Assembly (NCBI RefSeq): GCF_016082275.1 | Contig: NZ_MOWM01000007.1 | Span: 58,333-122,332 of the forward strand | DNA length: 64,000 nt | From: Variovorax sp. E3 | Lineage (GTDB): Bacteria; Pseudomonadota; Gammaproteobacteria; Burkholderiales; Burkholderiaceae_C | Reading direction: 5' to 3' | In this document: one piece after another, positions 28,215-38,041 of the stretch | Position numbering within the stretch: the first letter of the stretch is position 1 | Layout of the letters: every line of letters starts with the position of its first letter | Translations under genes and position numbers: made by a program | The notes under the pieces: generated by a model | Told to the model about the DNA's origin: nothing | What the model saw: the letters and a program-made list of their open reading frames with translations, nothing else | Databases searched by the model: none

Positions 28215-29183
28215 CTAGTCGCCGGTCGCCGCATGCACTGCAGCGCCAGGCAAGCCTCGTGCATGCGCCTTGAGGCAGGCAATGAAGTCCATGAGGGTGG
28301 CCGAGACGTGCTCGCGGTTCCACACCACGGTGATGGGGCCGAAGCGGATGTTCGAATCGATGGCGACCTTGCGGAACAGTCCCAGCGAGGCCATGTAGTC
28401 CGCCATGGATTCCGCGCACACGCCGACATAGTCGCCCTTTTGCAGCAGTGCCTGCATCATGGCCAGCGAGGAGGTTTCTGCCTTGGGCACGAGCCACGAT
28501 GCCTGTTGCTCTATGAGGTAGGCATCCATCTGGATGCGGGTGAGCGTGCCAAGGGGCGGCATCACCCATTTCTCGCGCAGCACGTCGGCAAAGCCCAGCG
28601 GCCGGTTGCTGTCCCAGTGCTTGCTGCCCTGACCGATGACGATGCTCACCTGATCGTCGAAGAGCACGCGGTGTGCCAACTGCGGCTGGTGCGCCCGCGC
28701 ATCCAGAACACCGATCACGGCGTCCATGGCACGCGTGTCCAGGCCTTTGAGCAGGTCGTCGAACAGCCCGTCGTGGATGGACACGGCCACGTCGGCATGA
28801 CGCTGCTGGAACGCGGTCACGGCTTCGGGCAGGCCGCCGGCGATGCCCGCCCAGACGCTGCCCACGTTCAGACGCGGCACGCGGCCCGCGGCCACCGCAT
28901 GCATCTCCCGGCCGGTGCGGGCGACGTCGCCCAGCACGGTGATGGCCAGCCGCTTGAGCAGATGCCCCGCCGGCGTGAGCTGCACCTTTCGCCCGCGCAC
29001 CACCAGCGGCGTGCCCGCCACGCGTTCGAGCTCCGCCAACCAGTGCGACATGGCGGATTGCGTCATATGCAGCCGCGCCGCCGCCTCGGTCAGCGTGCCT
29101 GCCTCGTCCAGCACCAGGAAGGATTCCAGATGCCGGACCTTGATGCCACGCGCCCAGGACAGGCCTTCTAAGCGTTCAAGCAT
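28215..29183 (-). CDS. LysR-family regulator
   Basis: A 322-residue intact LysR protein. The helix-turn-helix (about 17-75) contains LTEAAARLHMTQSAMSHWLAELE; the two-lobed co-inducer domain spans about 105-310. An N-terminal extension of about 14 residues precedes the usual start, so a later start is possible. It is divergent from the Bug receptor and gamma-glutamyltransferase genes, its likely targets. Confidence 0.92.
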   Translation of the reverse strand: MLERLEGLSWARGIKVRHLESFLVLDEAGTLTEAAARLHMTQSAMSHWLAELERVAGTPLVVRGRKVQLTPAGHLLKRLAITVLGDVARTGREMHAVAAGRVPRLNVGSVWAGIAGGLPEAVTAFQQRHADVAVSIHDGLFDDLLKGLDTRAMDAVIGVLDARAHQPQLAHRVLFDDQVSIVIGQGSKHWDSNRPLGFADVLREKWVMPPLGTLTRIQMDAYLIEQQASWLVPKAETSSLAMMQALLQKGDYVGVCAESMADYMASLGLFRKVAIDSNIRFGPITVVWNREHVSATLMDFIACLKAHARGLPGAAVHAATGD

Positions 29184-29285
29184 GAGTGAATCTTCATGGT
29201 TCCATTTTGCATTTTCACTAGGCGGATCGCGGGGTTGGTCATGAAAATTACTTCATCTTTCACGACAGCCCTCTGAGGAATTCCT

Positions 29286-30272
29286 GTGTCCAAAGCAATC
29301 ACGAACGTCTACAAGATCCTGATGGGCGCCGCGTTCGCGGCCGCCACGGCCACCACCGTGTACGCGCAAGCCGCCTACCCCAGCCGTCCCGTGCGCCTGG
29401 TCGTGTCGCAGGCCCCGGGCGGCAGCAGCGACACGATCGCACGCCTGTGGGCCGAACACGCGGGCAAGGCCATTGGCGCCACCATCGTGGTGGAAAACAA
29501 GCCGGGCGCGGGCGGACTCATTGCCGCGCAGAGCGCGCTGAATGCACCCGCCGATGGCTACACCCTGCTGTTGGGCAGCGTGTCACTGATGGTGCTCAAC
29601 CAGTTCACCTACAAGCCGCTGCCCTACAACCCGGAGAAGGATTTCGTTGGCGTGACCATGCTGACCACGGTGCCGTTCGTGCTGTCGGCCAATCCGGCCA
29701 CGGGCATCAAGACGCTCAAGGACCTGACGGAAAAAGCCAAGGCGGCACCCGGCAAGCTGAACTTCGCATCCGCCGGCCTGGGCAATTCCACCCATCTGGC
29801 GGTCGAGCTGGTGAGCAATGCCCTGGGCATTTCGATGACCCACATCCCCTACAAGGGAGAGGCCGACGGCATCCTGGCCACCATCGGCGGACAGACCGAA
29901 GTGATGGCGCCGGTGTATGGCACCGCCTTGCCCCACATTAAGAACCACAAGCTCAATCCACTGGCCGTGTTGTCGCCGCAACGCACCCCGGAGCTGCCCG
30001 ATGTGCCCACCCTGGGCGAGTTGGGCGTCAAGGGCTTCGACAACATGGGCTGGAGTGCCGTGGTGGCACGCGCCGGCACGCCGGTCGACATCGTGGAAAA
30101 GCTCAACAAGGCGACGGAAGCCTTCCACAAGAGCCCCGACGTGCAGGCCAAGCTCAAGAGCATGGGCGTGATCCCCATGTCCGGGCCTTCGGCGCTGGTC
30201 ATGGAAACGGCGGCGCGTGACACCAAGGCCTGGGGCCCCACGCTCGGGGCACTGAACCTGAGCGCCAAGTAA
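29286..30272 (+). CDS. Bug-type (TctC) periplasmic receptor
   Basis: A 328-residue solute receptor with a Sec signal peptide ending near VYAQA and family motifs VRLVVSQAPGGSSDTIAR, IVVENKPGAGGLIA and MTHIPYKGEADGILATIGG. The start is GTG 29286 with TGAGGAAT upstream. It has no adjacent TctAB. Its place between a LysR regulator and a gamma-glutamyltransferase suggests a glutamyl-amide or related acid as ligand, an inference from position only. Confidence 0.92.
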   Translation: MSKAITNVYKILMGAAFAAATATTVYAQAAYPSRPVRLVVSQAPGGSSDTIARLWAEHAGKAIGATIVVENKPGAGGLIAAQSALNAPADGYTLLLGSVSLMVLNQFTYKPLPYNPEKDFVGVTMLTTVPFVLSANPATGIKTLKDLTEKAKAAPGKLNFASAGLGNSTHLAVELVSNALGISMTHIPYKGEADGILATIGGQTEVMAPVYGTALPHIKNHKLNPLAVLSPQRTPELPDVPTLGELGVKGFDNMGWSAVVARAGTPVDIVEKLNKATEAFHKSPDVQAKLKSMGVIPMSGPSALVMETAARDTKAWGPTLGALNLSAK

Positions 30273-30282
30273 GCCGGCGACC

Positions 30283-30305
30283 CGCGCAAGCGCGACGCTT
30301 TTTTT
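30283..30305 (+). terminator. Weak hairpin with T-run after the Bug gene
   Basis: CGCG-CAAG-CGCG at 30283-30294 is followed four bases later by seven T residues. The stem is short, so it may only attenuate before the gamma-glutamyltransferase gene 60 bases on. Confidence 0.45.
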
Positions 30306-30364
30306 CTTCCATCTTCACCCCTTGCCGTATCGCCGATACAGCCGGGGGCTGCTCAGTACAAGTC

Positions 30365-31995
30365 ATGAAAAAAGAAGCCATGGTGGTCTGCCCGCAGCCG
30401 GAGGCCGCCGAGTCCGGCATTGAAATCCTGCGCGCGGGCGGAAACGCGGTGGACGCCGCGGTGGCCACCGCGCTGGCCCAGACGGTGGTCGATCCGCTGA
30501 TGTGCGGCATCGCAGGTTTCGGCACCGCTGCCGTGTACCTGCCCGCGGCCCGGGTGCACGAGTATTTCGACTTCCACTCGCCCGCGCCGCTGGCGGCCAG
30601 GGAAGACATGTGGGAGCACCTGCTGGAGGGCGAGACCAAGGACGGGTTCGGCTTCATCCTCCAGGGCCGGGTCAACGACATCGGCCCTCAGTCCATCGGT
30701 ACGCCGGCCACGCTCAAGGGCCTGGAGGCCATGCACCAGGCGCACGGACGCCTGCCGTGGCGGCAGGTGGTGGAGCCCGCCATCCGTTGGGCCGCGGACG
30801 GCTACTTCGTGCGCCCCGGCATGCACGCCTTCTGGATCGACGAGCCCAGCATGGGCCGCGTCGGCAACCTGGAACGCCTGCAGTACTGCCAGGACAGTCG
30901 CGAGTTGTACTGCCGCCCCGACGGCCGCCCCAAGCCCATCGGCGCGCCGCTGCGCAACGAAGGCATGGCCGCCGTGCTGCGCCAGGTCGCCGAAGAAGGC
31001 GCGCGCCCGTTCTACCAGGGCGACCTGGCGCAGAAGATGGTGACGCACCTGCAGTCGCTGGGCGCGCTGATCACGCTCGACGACCTGGCCCGCTACGAGG
31101 TGCAGCGCAACCCGCCGCTGGTGGGCCGCTATCGCGACCGCACCATCACCACCAACCAGCCGCCGGGCGGCGGCGCCATGCTGCTGGAGATGCTCAACAT
31201 CCTCGAGCACTTCGACCTGGCGAGCCTGGAGCACAACAGCCCCGCCTACCTGCAGGCGGTGTGCGAGGCCATGAAGAAGGCGACCATCGACAAGGACCGC
31301 TGCATCGGCGACCCGAAGTTCTTCGACGTTCCGCTGGACCAGTTGCTGTCCAAGGACATGGCCCGCGAGGTGGCGCAGCAGATCCGCGCGGGCCACCGCT
31401 TCAACGTGGAGCGCGTGAACCCCGGGGCGCCCGTGCCGCGCGACACCACCCACCTGAGCGTGGTGGATGCCGACGGCAACGCCGTCTCCCTGACCCACTC
31501 CCTGGCCATGCCTCGGGCATCATCACCCCGGGCATGGGCTTCCTGTACAACGGTTGCATGGGCGTGTTCGATCCGCGTCCGGGCCGCGCCGGCAGCATCC
31601 GGCCGGGCAAGAGCCGCTTCACCTCGTCATGCCCCACCATGACCTTCAAGGATGGCGAGCTCGACGTGGTGCTCGGCGCCCCCGGCGGCACGCAGATCGC
31701 GATGGGGGTGCTGCAGGTGCTGCTCAACGTGATCGACCACGGCATGGAGATGCAGGCCGCGGTGTCGGCGCCGCGTTTCTCGTCCACCAGCAACGCCATC
31801 GACGTGTGCAACCGCATTCCGCGTTCCACCACGCGCATGTTGGAAACACAGGGCTATGCCGTCGGCCGCAACCCGTACAACTACACCATCGGCTGGGTGC
31901 ACGGCGTGCAGGTGCAGGCCGATGGCCTGCATGGCGGTGCCGACCCCGGCCGTGACGGCGTGGCGTATCGCCTGCGCCTTGATTCGCTGAACTGA
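30365..31995 (+). CDS. Gamma-glutamyltransferase-family amidohydrolase (frameshifted)
   Basis: An Ntn-hydrolase that self-cleaves into two subunits and hydrolyses or transfers gamma-glutamyl (or acyl) groups. About 543 residues after repair. The nucleophile is Thr361 in DTTHLSVVDADGN, the expected start of the small subunit, and QPPGGG near 268 is family-typical. A base is lost near 31511-31513 (between SLAMP and GIITPGMGF). No signal peptide is visible, unlike secreted GGT, so it probably acts in the cytoplasm. It follows a Bug receptor by 92 bases and may process its ligand. Confidence 0.86.
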
Positions 31996-32400
31996 CTTCC
32001 GATCCCGCGGTCAAGCGGGCGCACCCCATCGAACTCGCGCGGTGCGGCCGTGCATCGATCGGGGCCCGCGTGTGGCTGCGACCATTCGCCGGCCCGGGTT
32101 CTCTGCGCAGCAGAAGGCCCGGGCCGTCCGGGGCGAGCTTCTCTTCGCGCCTGGGTTCCGCAGCCCGGCCTCGCGCACGCCCGCATGCATGCATTGAGGG
32201 CCAGCCACTTCACAGGCCGCCATCGCCTGGAAGTCGGGCGTCTCTGTTCTCTCAGCGCAAGCGCCCCGTACGTGCGTACGTTTCCCAAGAAACCCTGATT
32301 CGTTTCGCGGCACCGCGCCATCCAGGCCGTGCCGGTTCGTGGGCCTGCTCTCCTTCCTGACGTGCCGCGGGCGACGAGGCTTTCCTCCAACGAGTGCTTG
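31996..32400. other. Non-coding gap before the peptide cluster
   Basis: I find no supportable gene in this stretch; the short frames have no family resemblance. It holds one strong inverted repeat (listed separately) and a palindromic CGTACGTGCGTACG near 32266. The promoter of the next gene starts at its right-hand end. Confidence 0.6.
32090..32126. repeat. Long GC-rich hairpin after the gamma-glutamyltransferase gene
   Basis: CGGCCCGGG at 32090-32098 pairs exactly with CCCGGGCCG at 32118-32126, and the 19-base interior can continue pairing (TTCT with AGAA, CTGCGCAG self-complementary) with small bulges. There is no T-run. It could be a Rho-independent-like 3' end or a REP-type element; other copies would have to be sought outside this window. 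Confidence 0.55.
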
Positions 32401-32426
32401 CGTTGGCAGATGGAACTCTCCATAAT
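32398..32426 (+). promoter_or_regulatory. Probable promoter of the TonB-dependent receptor
   Basis: TTGCGT at 32398-32403, a 17-base spacer and CATAAT at 32421-32426. The -10 hexamer matches 5 of 6 consensus positions, the -35 only the TTG. Transcription would start near 32433, so the motif at 32438-32451 would lie immediately downstream and could block the polymerase. Confidence 0.5.
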
Positions 32427-32437
32427 TCTTAAAAAAA

Positions 32438-32451
32438 TGAATGCTCATTCA
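32438..32451. promoter_or_regulatory. Candidate TetR operator, receptor copy
   Basis: TGAATGCTCATTCA, a perfect 6-bp inverted repeat around CT. The same pattern TGAnTnCTCnTTCA occurs in the tetR promoter at 36394-36407. It lies between the probable transcription start and the ribosome site (GGAGAGA) of the receptor gene. Confidence 0.65.
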
Positions 32452-32467
32452 CTTAGGAGAGAGACAA

Positions 32468-34744
32468 ATGACTGGCAGTTTTTCGGGCTTCAGATCGCGA
32501 TCTGAGGCGCATTGCTTGCGGCTGGCCGTTGCGCTTGCCTGCGGCGGCGTTCCCCTTCTTTCATACGCGCAAACAGATGGTTCCGCCGAGCGTGAACGCT
32601 CGGTCAATGCAGATGGCGCAAAGGCCCCTGCAAGCAGCGCAATCGAATCCGTGAACGTCACGGCGCAACGTCGCCGGGAGCCGGCTCGAGAGGTGCCGCT
32701 GACGGCCGATGTGGTCAAGGGCGAAGCCATGGAGCGCGGCGGCTATCAGTCGCTGAGCGACCTCGCGGCGCTGCTGCCTGGCGTCAACCACAGCCAGTCA
32801 GGCGGAGGGACGGGCGGCAGCCAGCTCACGATGCGCGGCATTTCCACGGGTGCCCAAGTCGGCGCAACTGTCGGTATGTATGTCGACGACGTGCCTTTCG
32901 GGTCGAGCTCCGCCTATGCCGGAGGGGGCTCCAGTTCGCTCGATCTTGGCCTCTTCGATCTTGCCAGCGTCGAGTCGCTGCGCGGCCCGCAGGGAACGCT
33001 CTACGGCGCCGGCGCAATGGGCGGGCTGGTCAAGTACGTGGCCGTCGAACCGGATCCCGGCTACTTCAGCGCGCAGGCCTCGGCGGAAACTTCGAGCGTT
33101 CGTGGTGGAGGCTCGGGCCATGTCCTGCGCGGCGTGCTGAACGCCCCGCTCAGCGAAGGCGTGGCGGGGCTGCGCGCGACCGTGTACCAGCGCTCCGAAA
33201 GCGGCTTCGTGCGCGACACGAACCACGGCAATCGCCTGGTCGACGGATCGAAGACGGACGGTGCGCGGGTCGCGCTCCTGGTCACTCCGTCGAAGGATGT
33301 CTCGCTGCGCATCACCGCGCTGACCCAAAGACAGCGCAGGGACGGCTCCTCGTCTGAAGACGTCGACCTTGCAACCGGGCGGCCGGTGGATGGACCTCTC
33401 ACCAAGAGACTGCTTCTCGATGAGCCCATGGAGGTGCGCAACGATCTACTGTCGGCGGCGCTCAAGGTCGACCTCAAGTGGGCCACACTCGATGCGATCA
33501 CCGGTTGGCAACGCTCGTCGAGCGCGGGCCGCGTCGATGCGTCGGCGCTCTATGCACCGCTTCTGGCGCCCGCGGGCATCGTCAACCCCGTGTACGGCCT
33601 GGACTATTCGTTCTACAACCGCAAGGTCACGCAAGAGGTCCGACTGACTTCACCGCGCAGCCGGCAATTCGAATGGCTGGCCGGCATGTTCTACACGAAC
33701 GAGTCCGGGTCCAAGACGCAGTTCCTGCAGCCGTTCGACGCCAGTCTGCAGCCCGCAAACCCGGTGCTCGCGGATGCGAAGTTTCCGTCGACATTCCGGG
33801 AGACCGCCTTGTTCGGCACGGGCACCTACTATCTGACGCCCGAGACGGACATCACATTCGGGGTGCGACGCAGCCGAAACAGCCAGCAGCTCGAGCAGCA
33901 GTTCACAGGCCTGTTTGCGCCGTCGCCGCAGCAAGCCTCGAGATCCTCCGAAGGCGTCACCACGTGGCTGATCACGGGCAGGTGGCGCCCAGCCGAGAAG
34001 CAGGCCGTCTACGTGCGCGCCGCCAGCGGCTACCGGCCCGGCGGCCCGCTCCCCCTCATCATGAATCCGTTGACGGGGGCTGCGCTCGGCAACTCCTCCT
34101 TCAAATCCGACAGCCTCTGGAGCTACGAAGTGGGCTGGAAGGGCGAGGTGGTGCCAGGTCGCCTGTCGACCGAAGTCGCGCTCTACCAGATCGACTGGAA
34201 GGACATGCAAGTCTTCACGGCCAGCGCAGGTTTTTCCGGGATCGGCAACGCGGGGCGCGCGCGCTCCCGGGGGCTTGAATGGACGATGCGCGCCGCCGCG
34301 ACCGATTCGCTGCGCGTGGCCACAGCGCTCAGCGTGATCGATGCGAAGCTGGTGGACGCCAGCCCCGACCTGGGCGGCCTGGCTGGCGACCGCCTGCCCA
34401 ACACATCGCGCCTCTCGGCCGCGCTGCAGGCGGACTATGACTTCAGGATCGCCGGGTACCCCGCCTACGTCGGTGCCACGGCACGCTACACCGGTGACCG
34501 TTGGAGCAGCTTCAGGGAGGCCCCCGGCGTACCGCAGTACCGGCTGCCCGCGTACGCCGCCGTCGACTTGCGCGGCGGCGTGCAGATGGGGCGCGTCAAT
34601 CTCGGCCTCTACGTGCGCAACCTCACCAACCGCCGCGGACAGATTTCCGCGGAGACGACCCTGAGCACCGCCGGCGGACCCGCACGCGTGAATCTGATCG
34701 CGCCCCGCACGATCGGGCTGCAGTTGAGCATGGACTTCTCTTGA
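32468..34744 (+). CDS. TonB-dependent outer-membrane receptor
   Basis: A 758-residue ligand-gated outer-membrane porin. A signal peptide ends near LLSYAQ; a TonB-box-like IESVNVTAQRRRE (about 60-72) precedes the plug (LPGVNHSQSGGGTGGSQLTMRG). The beta-barrel follows and ends in Phe-Ser (SMDFS) rather than a final aromatic. The start at 32468 is fixed by GGAGAGA nine bases upstream. Its type (VTAQRR, IxSVESLRGPQGTLYGAGAMGG) resembles receptors for organic substrates rather than siderophores. It heads a cluster with its own TonB-ExbBD, so it probably imports the peptide that the following genes degrade. Confidence 0.93.
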   Translation: MTGSFSGFRSRSEAHCLRLAVALACGGVPLLSYAQTDGSAERERSVNADGAKAPASSAIESVNVTAQRRREPAREVPLTADVVKGEAMERGGYQSLSDLAALLPGVNHSQSGGGTGGSQLTMRGISTGAQVGATVGMYVDDVPFGSSSAYAGGGSSSLDLGLFDLASVESLRGPQGTLYGAGAMGGLVKYVAVEPDPGYFSAQASAETSSVRGGGSGHVLRGVLNAPLSEGVAGLRATVYQRSESGFVRDTNHGNRLVDGSKTDGARVALLVTPSKDVSLRITALTQRQRRDGSSSEDVDLATGRPVDGPLTKRLLLDEPMEVRNDLLSAALKVDLKWATLDAITGWQRSSSAGRVDASALYAPLLAPAGIVNPVYGLDYSFYNRKVTQEVRLTSPRSRQFEWLAGMFYTNESGSKTQFLQPFDASLQPANPVLADAKFPSTFRETALFGTGTYYLTPETDITFGVRRSRNSQQLEQQFTGLFAPSPQQASRSSEGVTTWLITGRWRPAEKQAVYVRAASGYRPGGPLPLIMNPLTGAALGNSSFKSDSLWSYEVGWKGEVVPGRLSTEVALYQIDWKDMQVFTASAGFSGIGNAGRARSRGLEWTMRAAATDSLRVATALSVIDAKLVDASPDLGGLAGDRLPNTSRLSAALQADYDFRIAGYPAYVGATARYTGDRWSSFREAPGVPQYRLPAYAAVDLRGGVQMGRVNLGLYVRNLTNRRGQISAETTLSTAGGPARVNLIAPRTIGLQLSMDFS

Positions 34745-34762
34745 GAAGGCGCTGGAACTGCC

Positions 34763-35808
34763 ATGCAAATTTCAGCCTCCATTGAAGAAATCCGCTTCAA
34801 GCAGCCGCTGGCCATTGCGGGCCGCACGCTCGCGGGCCAGTCGGTGCTTTGCGTCGAAGCCAGGCACGGCAACCATGTCGCGCATGCGGAAGCCGCCGGC
34901 GTGTTCTATCGCGGCGAAACGGGTGCGCGCATGCTGGCCGAGGTGCAGGGCGTGCGAGACCAGTTGCCAAGCGACCTGCCGGGCGCCTGGCGCCGGATAC
35001 AGCAGATGCCCGCGGGCGGTGCGCGCAATGCGCTGGACTGGGTGATGTGGCAACTCGCTGCAGCCGAGCGCGGGGAGCCGGCCTATCGCCTGGCGTTCCT
35101 GCAGCGTGTGCGACCCCGACTGACGATGGTGACGCTGGGCGTCGACGATGCGCCATCGATGGCCCGGGCCGCCCTTTCGTATCCTGCCGCCAAGCGCTCA
35201 AGCTGAAGCTTGACGGCAGCGAGCAGGACGCCGAGCGCGTGGCGGCGGTGCGGCGCGAGCGGCCCGACGCAAGACTGTCCGTCGATGCGAACGAAGGCTG
35301 GACCCTGCGCCACTTCGATCGGATGCTGGGCGTGCTCGTCGCCAATCGCGTCGAGCTTGTCGAGCAACCTCTGCCCGCGGCGTGCGACGCCGAACTCGAG
35401 GGATGCGGATCTCCGATCCCGATCGCCGCGGACGAATCGCTGCAGACCATCGAAGACCTCGAACACGTGGCGCAGCGCTACCAGGTGGCGAACATCAAGC
35501 TCGACAAGTGCGGCGGGCTCACCGCGGCACTGATGCTGCTCAACGAGGCGCGCCACCGTGGCCTGCGGGTGATGGTCGGCTGCATGGGAGGCAGGTCACG
35601 CGCCATTCTTCCCGCGTTCATCGCCGCGCAGGGCGCGGACCTCGTGGACCTCGATGCGCCGCTGCTCATGGCATGCGATACGGAAATCGCCGCCACGTAC
35701 TCGGACGGCTTCGTCGACTTTCCGGCGGCCGCCTTTGTTCCGCCGCCGCGCGAAGAAGCGTCGCCGGTCAACGCTTCGGCTTCAGAGGTGCGCCATGCAG
35801 CATCCTGA
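34763..35808 (+). CDS. Enolase-superfamily dipeptide epimerase (frameshifted)
   Basis: About 348 residues after repair, similar to L-Ala-D/L-Glu epimerases (YcjG/YkfB type), which invert an alpha carbon in a dipeptide. Visible elements are KLKLDG (the KxK base), LSVDANEGW, VELVEQPLP and PIAADES (metal ligands) and VANIKLDKCGG (second base Lys). One base is lost near 35193-35195. The 3' end overlaps the convergent tetR by 41 bases. It starts 18 bases after the receptor stop, so the two are an operon. In this cluster it would handle D-configured residues from the imported peptide. Confidence 0.86.
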
Positions 35809-36376
35809 TCATCAGCCGGGCCGACTTCATCTTGGCCTCGGTGTTCGTCGGCACGCCGATCAGCATCTGCGCTTGCGCGGAAATGAGCAGCGAAAGCAGC
35901 GACTCCCCGATGGCGAGTACCTCGGGTTTTTCAAGATGGCCAGCCTCGCTCGCGATGCGCGCGACAGCGTCGAGGACCGCGCGGCGCAGGTTCTTGAAAT
36001 TCTTCGACACCACGGCCTGGACCTCCGGATTGCGACGCGTGATCGCGGCGACTTCCAGTGCCGTGCGGGCCGCCTGGTTCGCCGCATCCGGACGCTCCTG
36101 GAGTTTCAGCAACCGCTCCACCAGGGCAAGCATGTCGGCGGCGCTTTGGCATTCGTCGAACGGCGTGGCGTTGACGTTCGCCGTCTCGATGAGCTGCAGA
36201 AGGACGTCTTCCTTGGAGCGGAAGTGCACGTAGATGGAGCCCACCGATAGGCCGGCCTGCGTGCTGACGTCGTTCATCGACGCATCCGCCACCCCCTTGT
36301 GCTCGAAGACGGCGCGGGCCGCATCGAGGATCTGCTGGCGCACCGCGGCCATGTGGTTCTCGTCTCTTTTGGGCAT
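35768..36376 (-). CDS. TetR-family repressor
   Basis: A 202-residue regulator with an N-terminal helix-turn-helix (about 10-55; MNDVSTQAGLSVGSIYVHFRSKED) and a helical ligand domain. It is convergent with the epimerase gene and divergent from the serine hydrolase gene with a 51-base gap that contains TGATTACTCGTTCA. The same motif stands before the receptor gene, so it probably represses both transcripts and itself. The inducer may be the imported compound or a breakdown product. Confidence 0.92.
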   Translation of the reverse strand: MPKRDENHMAAVRQQILDAARAVFEHKGVADASMNDVSTQAGLSVGSIYVHFRSKEDVLLQLIETANVNATPFDECQSAADMLALVERLLKLQERPDAANQAARTALEVAAITRRNPEVQAVVSKNFKNLRRAVLDAVARIASEAGHLEKPEVLAIGESLLSLLISAQAQMLIGVPTNTEAKMKSARLMIRMLHGAPLKPKR

Positions 36377-36393
36377 GCTGTCTTTTAGATAAA

Positions 36394-36407
36394 TGATTAC
36401 TCGTTCA
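36394..36407. promoter_or_regulatory. Candidate TetR operator, tetR/hydrolase copy
   Basis: TGATTACTCGTTCA in the centre of the 51-base divergent gap, with flanks AA and TTT. It shares TGAnTnCTCnTTCA with the receptor-promoter copy at 32438-32451. Its position allows control of both divergent genes. Confidence 0.62.
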
Positions 36408-36427
36408 TTTTAGGATCGAAACGCGAC

Positions 36428-38041
36428 ATGACTTTGACCGACACCCAAAAACTGGAAGCCTTGCTTTCGGGTCTCCATCGCAACGACGCACCGGGGCTCA
36501 TTGCCAGCGTACAACGCCAGGGCAGGATATTGCTGCGCCAAGGCTACGGCATGGCCAGCCTGGATTCGGGCCAGATCAATACCCCGTCCACCAGGATGCG
36601 CATCGGCTCGACGACGAAGCACTTTGCCTGCGCACTCGCTTTGCTGCTGCGCAACGAAGGGATGCTGTCGATCGACGAGCCGGTGGCCCGTTGGCTTCCG
36701 GAGCTTCCGGCGAGCCAGGGCAACCGCACCCTGCGCCACTTCATGAACCATACGGGAGGCACGCGCGACTACCTGGACCTTTCGCTCATCTCGAACGGCA
36801 TGGCCATCGTTCCCGCCGACGGCGCACTGGGCTATCAGTGCCGGCAGCAGGAAGAAAACTTCGCGCCCGGCGAGCAGTTCATGTACAACAACGGCGGCTA
36901 TCGCATGCTGTCCGCTGTGCTGGAGCGGGTCCTCGGTGTGCCGCTGGCCCAGGGGTTGCGCGAGCGGCTGTTCGAGCCGCTTGCCATGCACGACACCTTC
37001 CTCTGGGTGACCGACATGGACCCGCTGCTGGGCAGCGCCACTTCGCACGTGGCCAAGCCGGAGGGCGGTTTTTCGAAAGGCATCTTTCCTTCGGTGATCC
37101 TGGGAGAGGGCGGCATCGCCTCCACGCTGGACGACATGCAGCGCTGGATCACGCATCTCCTGTCGCCCAGGATCTGGCCGCAGGCCCTGTCCGAGGAGAT
37201 GTTGGCGCCGACCCGGTTGAACAACGGCTTCCTGCATCCGTACGGGTTCGGCCTGATCGGGGAGACGTGGCGAGGCGTGCGCATCATCCATCATGCGGGC
37301 GGCGTGGTCGGCGGAACCTGCCAGATGCTTGCCGCACCGGAGCACGGCATCCAGATCATCGTCATGAGCAACCGCAGCGACGTCACTGCGACAGAGGTCG
37401 CGCAGAAAATGCTCACGACGCTGCTCGAAGAGGTGCTCGCGCCGACGGACACGCCGGCGAACCCGGAACTGGTCGAAGCCCTGGGCGGAGACTACTACTG
37501 CGCGGCGAACGGACGGCACTTCTCCATCGTCCGGCGCGACGACGCGCTGTTCCTGCAACACTTCGGCTTGCCCTTGCCCTTGATGCAGTCGTCGCCGGGG
37601 GCATTGCGCGTGAACCTGCTGTCGATCATTGCGCTCGAGGTCGAACTCGTCGAGAACGGCGCGGGCGAGGTGGTCGCGATCGACGTGACGGAGCAGGGCA
37701 ATTGCTTCCGGTGCGAGCGCATCGACGCGCACGGCGGCCATGACGAGCGCGGCGACATCGGACGTTTCGCTGGTCGCTGGCGCAGCGAGGACCTGGGCGC
37801 GGACGTGGTCATCGGAGAAGGCCGGCCCGAGCGGATGGAGGTCGCAGGGCTGTATGGCCGCAACATCTTCAGGCTCGAGCCGTTGCGCCTGGGCACGCTC
37901 CTGATGAAGAGCGAAGACCCGACCCTGCCGCTGTACGGGACGCTGCGCCTGGTTGCCGCACAGAAGGGCCGCGGCGAACTGTTGCTGGACACCGCGCGCA
38001 CCCGAGGCCTTCGGCTCGCGCCGGTTGCACCCCATGACTGA
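36428..38041 (+). CDS. Penicillin-recognising serine hydrolase, MlrB / D-aminopeptidase-like
   Basis: A 537-residue beta-lactamase-fold hydrolase. Catalytic motifs are S61-T-T-K64 (GSTTKHF), Y153-N-N (MYNNGGY) and HAG in IIHHAGGVVGG. The length and the two C-terminal beta domains (about 345-537) match D-stereospecific aminopeptidase (DAP) and MlrB, the linearised-microcystin peptidase, and the S-to-Y spacing is close to that I recall for MlrB. No signal peptide is seen, so it acts in the cytoplasm, after uptake. It begins the plus-strand operon and its stop overlaps the MFS start by 8 bases. I favour a peptidase acting on D-residue peptides. Confidence 0.85.
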   Translation: MTLTDTQKLEALLSGLHRNDAPGLIASVQRQGRILLRQGYGMASLDSGQINTPSTRMRIGSTTKHFACALALLLRNEGMLSIDEPVARWLPELPASQGNRTLRHFMNHTGGTRDYLDLSLISNGMAIVPADGALGYQCRQQEENFAPGEQFMYNNGGYRMLSAVLERVLGVPLAQGLRERLFEPLAMHDTFLWVTDMDPLLGSATSHVAKPEGGFSKGIFPSVILGEGGIASTLDDMQRWITHLLSPRIWPQALSEEMLAPTRLNNGFLHPYGFGLIGETWRGVRIIHHAGGVVGGTCQMLAAPEHGIQIIVMSNRSDVTATEVAQKMLTTLLEEVLAPTDTPANPELVEALGGDYYCAANGRHFSIVRRDDALFLQHFGLPLPLMQSSPGALRVNLLSIIALEVELVENGAGEVVAIDVTEQGNCFRCERIDAHGGHDERGDIGRFAGRWRSEDLGADVVIGEGRPERMEVAGLYGRNIFRLEPLRLGTLLMKSEDPTLPLYGTLRLVAAQKGRGELLLDTARTRGLRLAPVAPHD

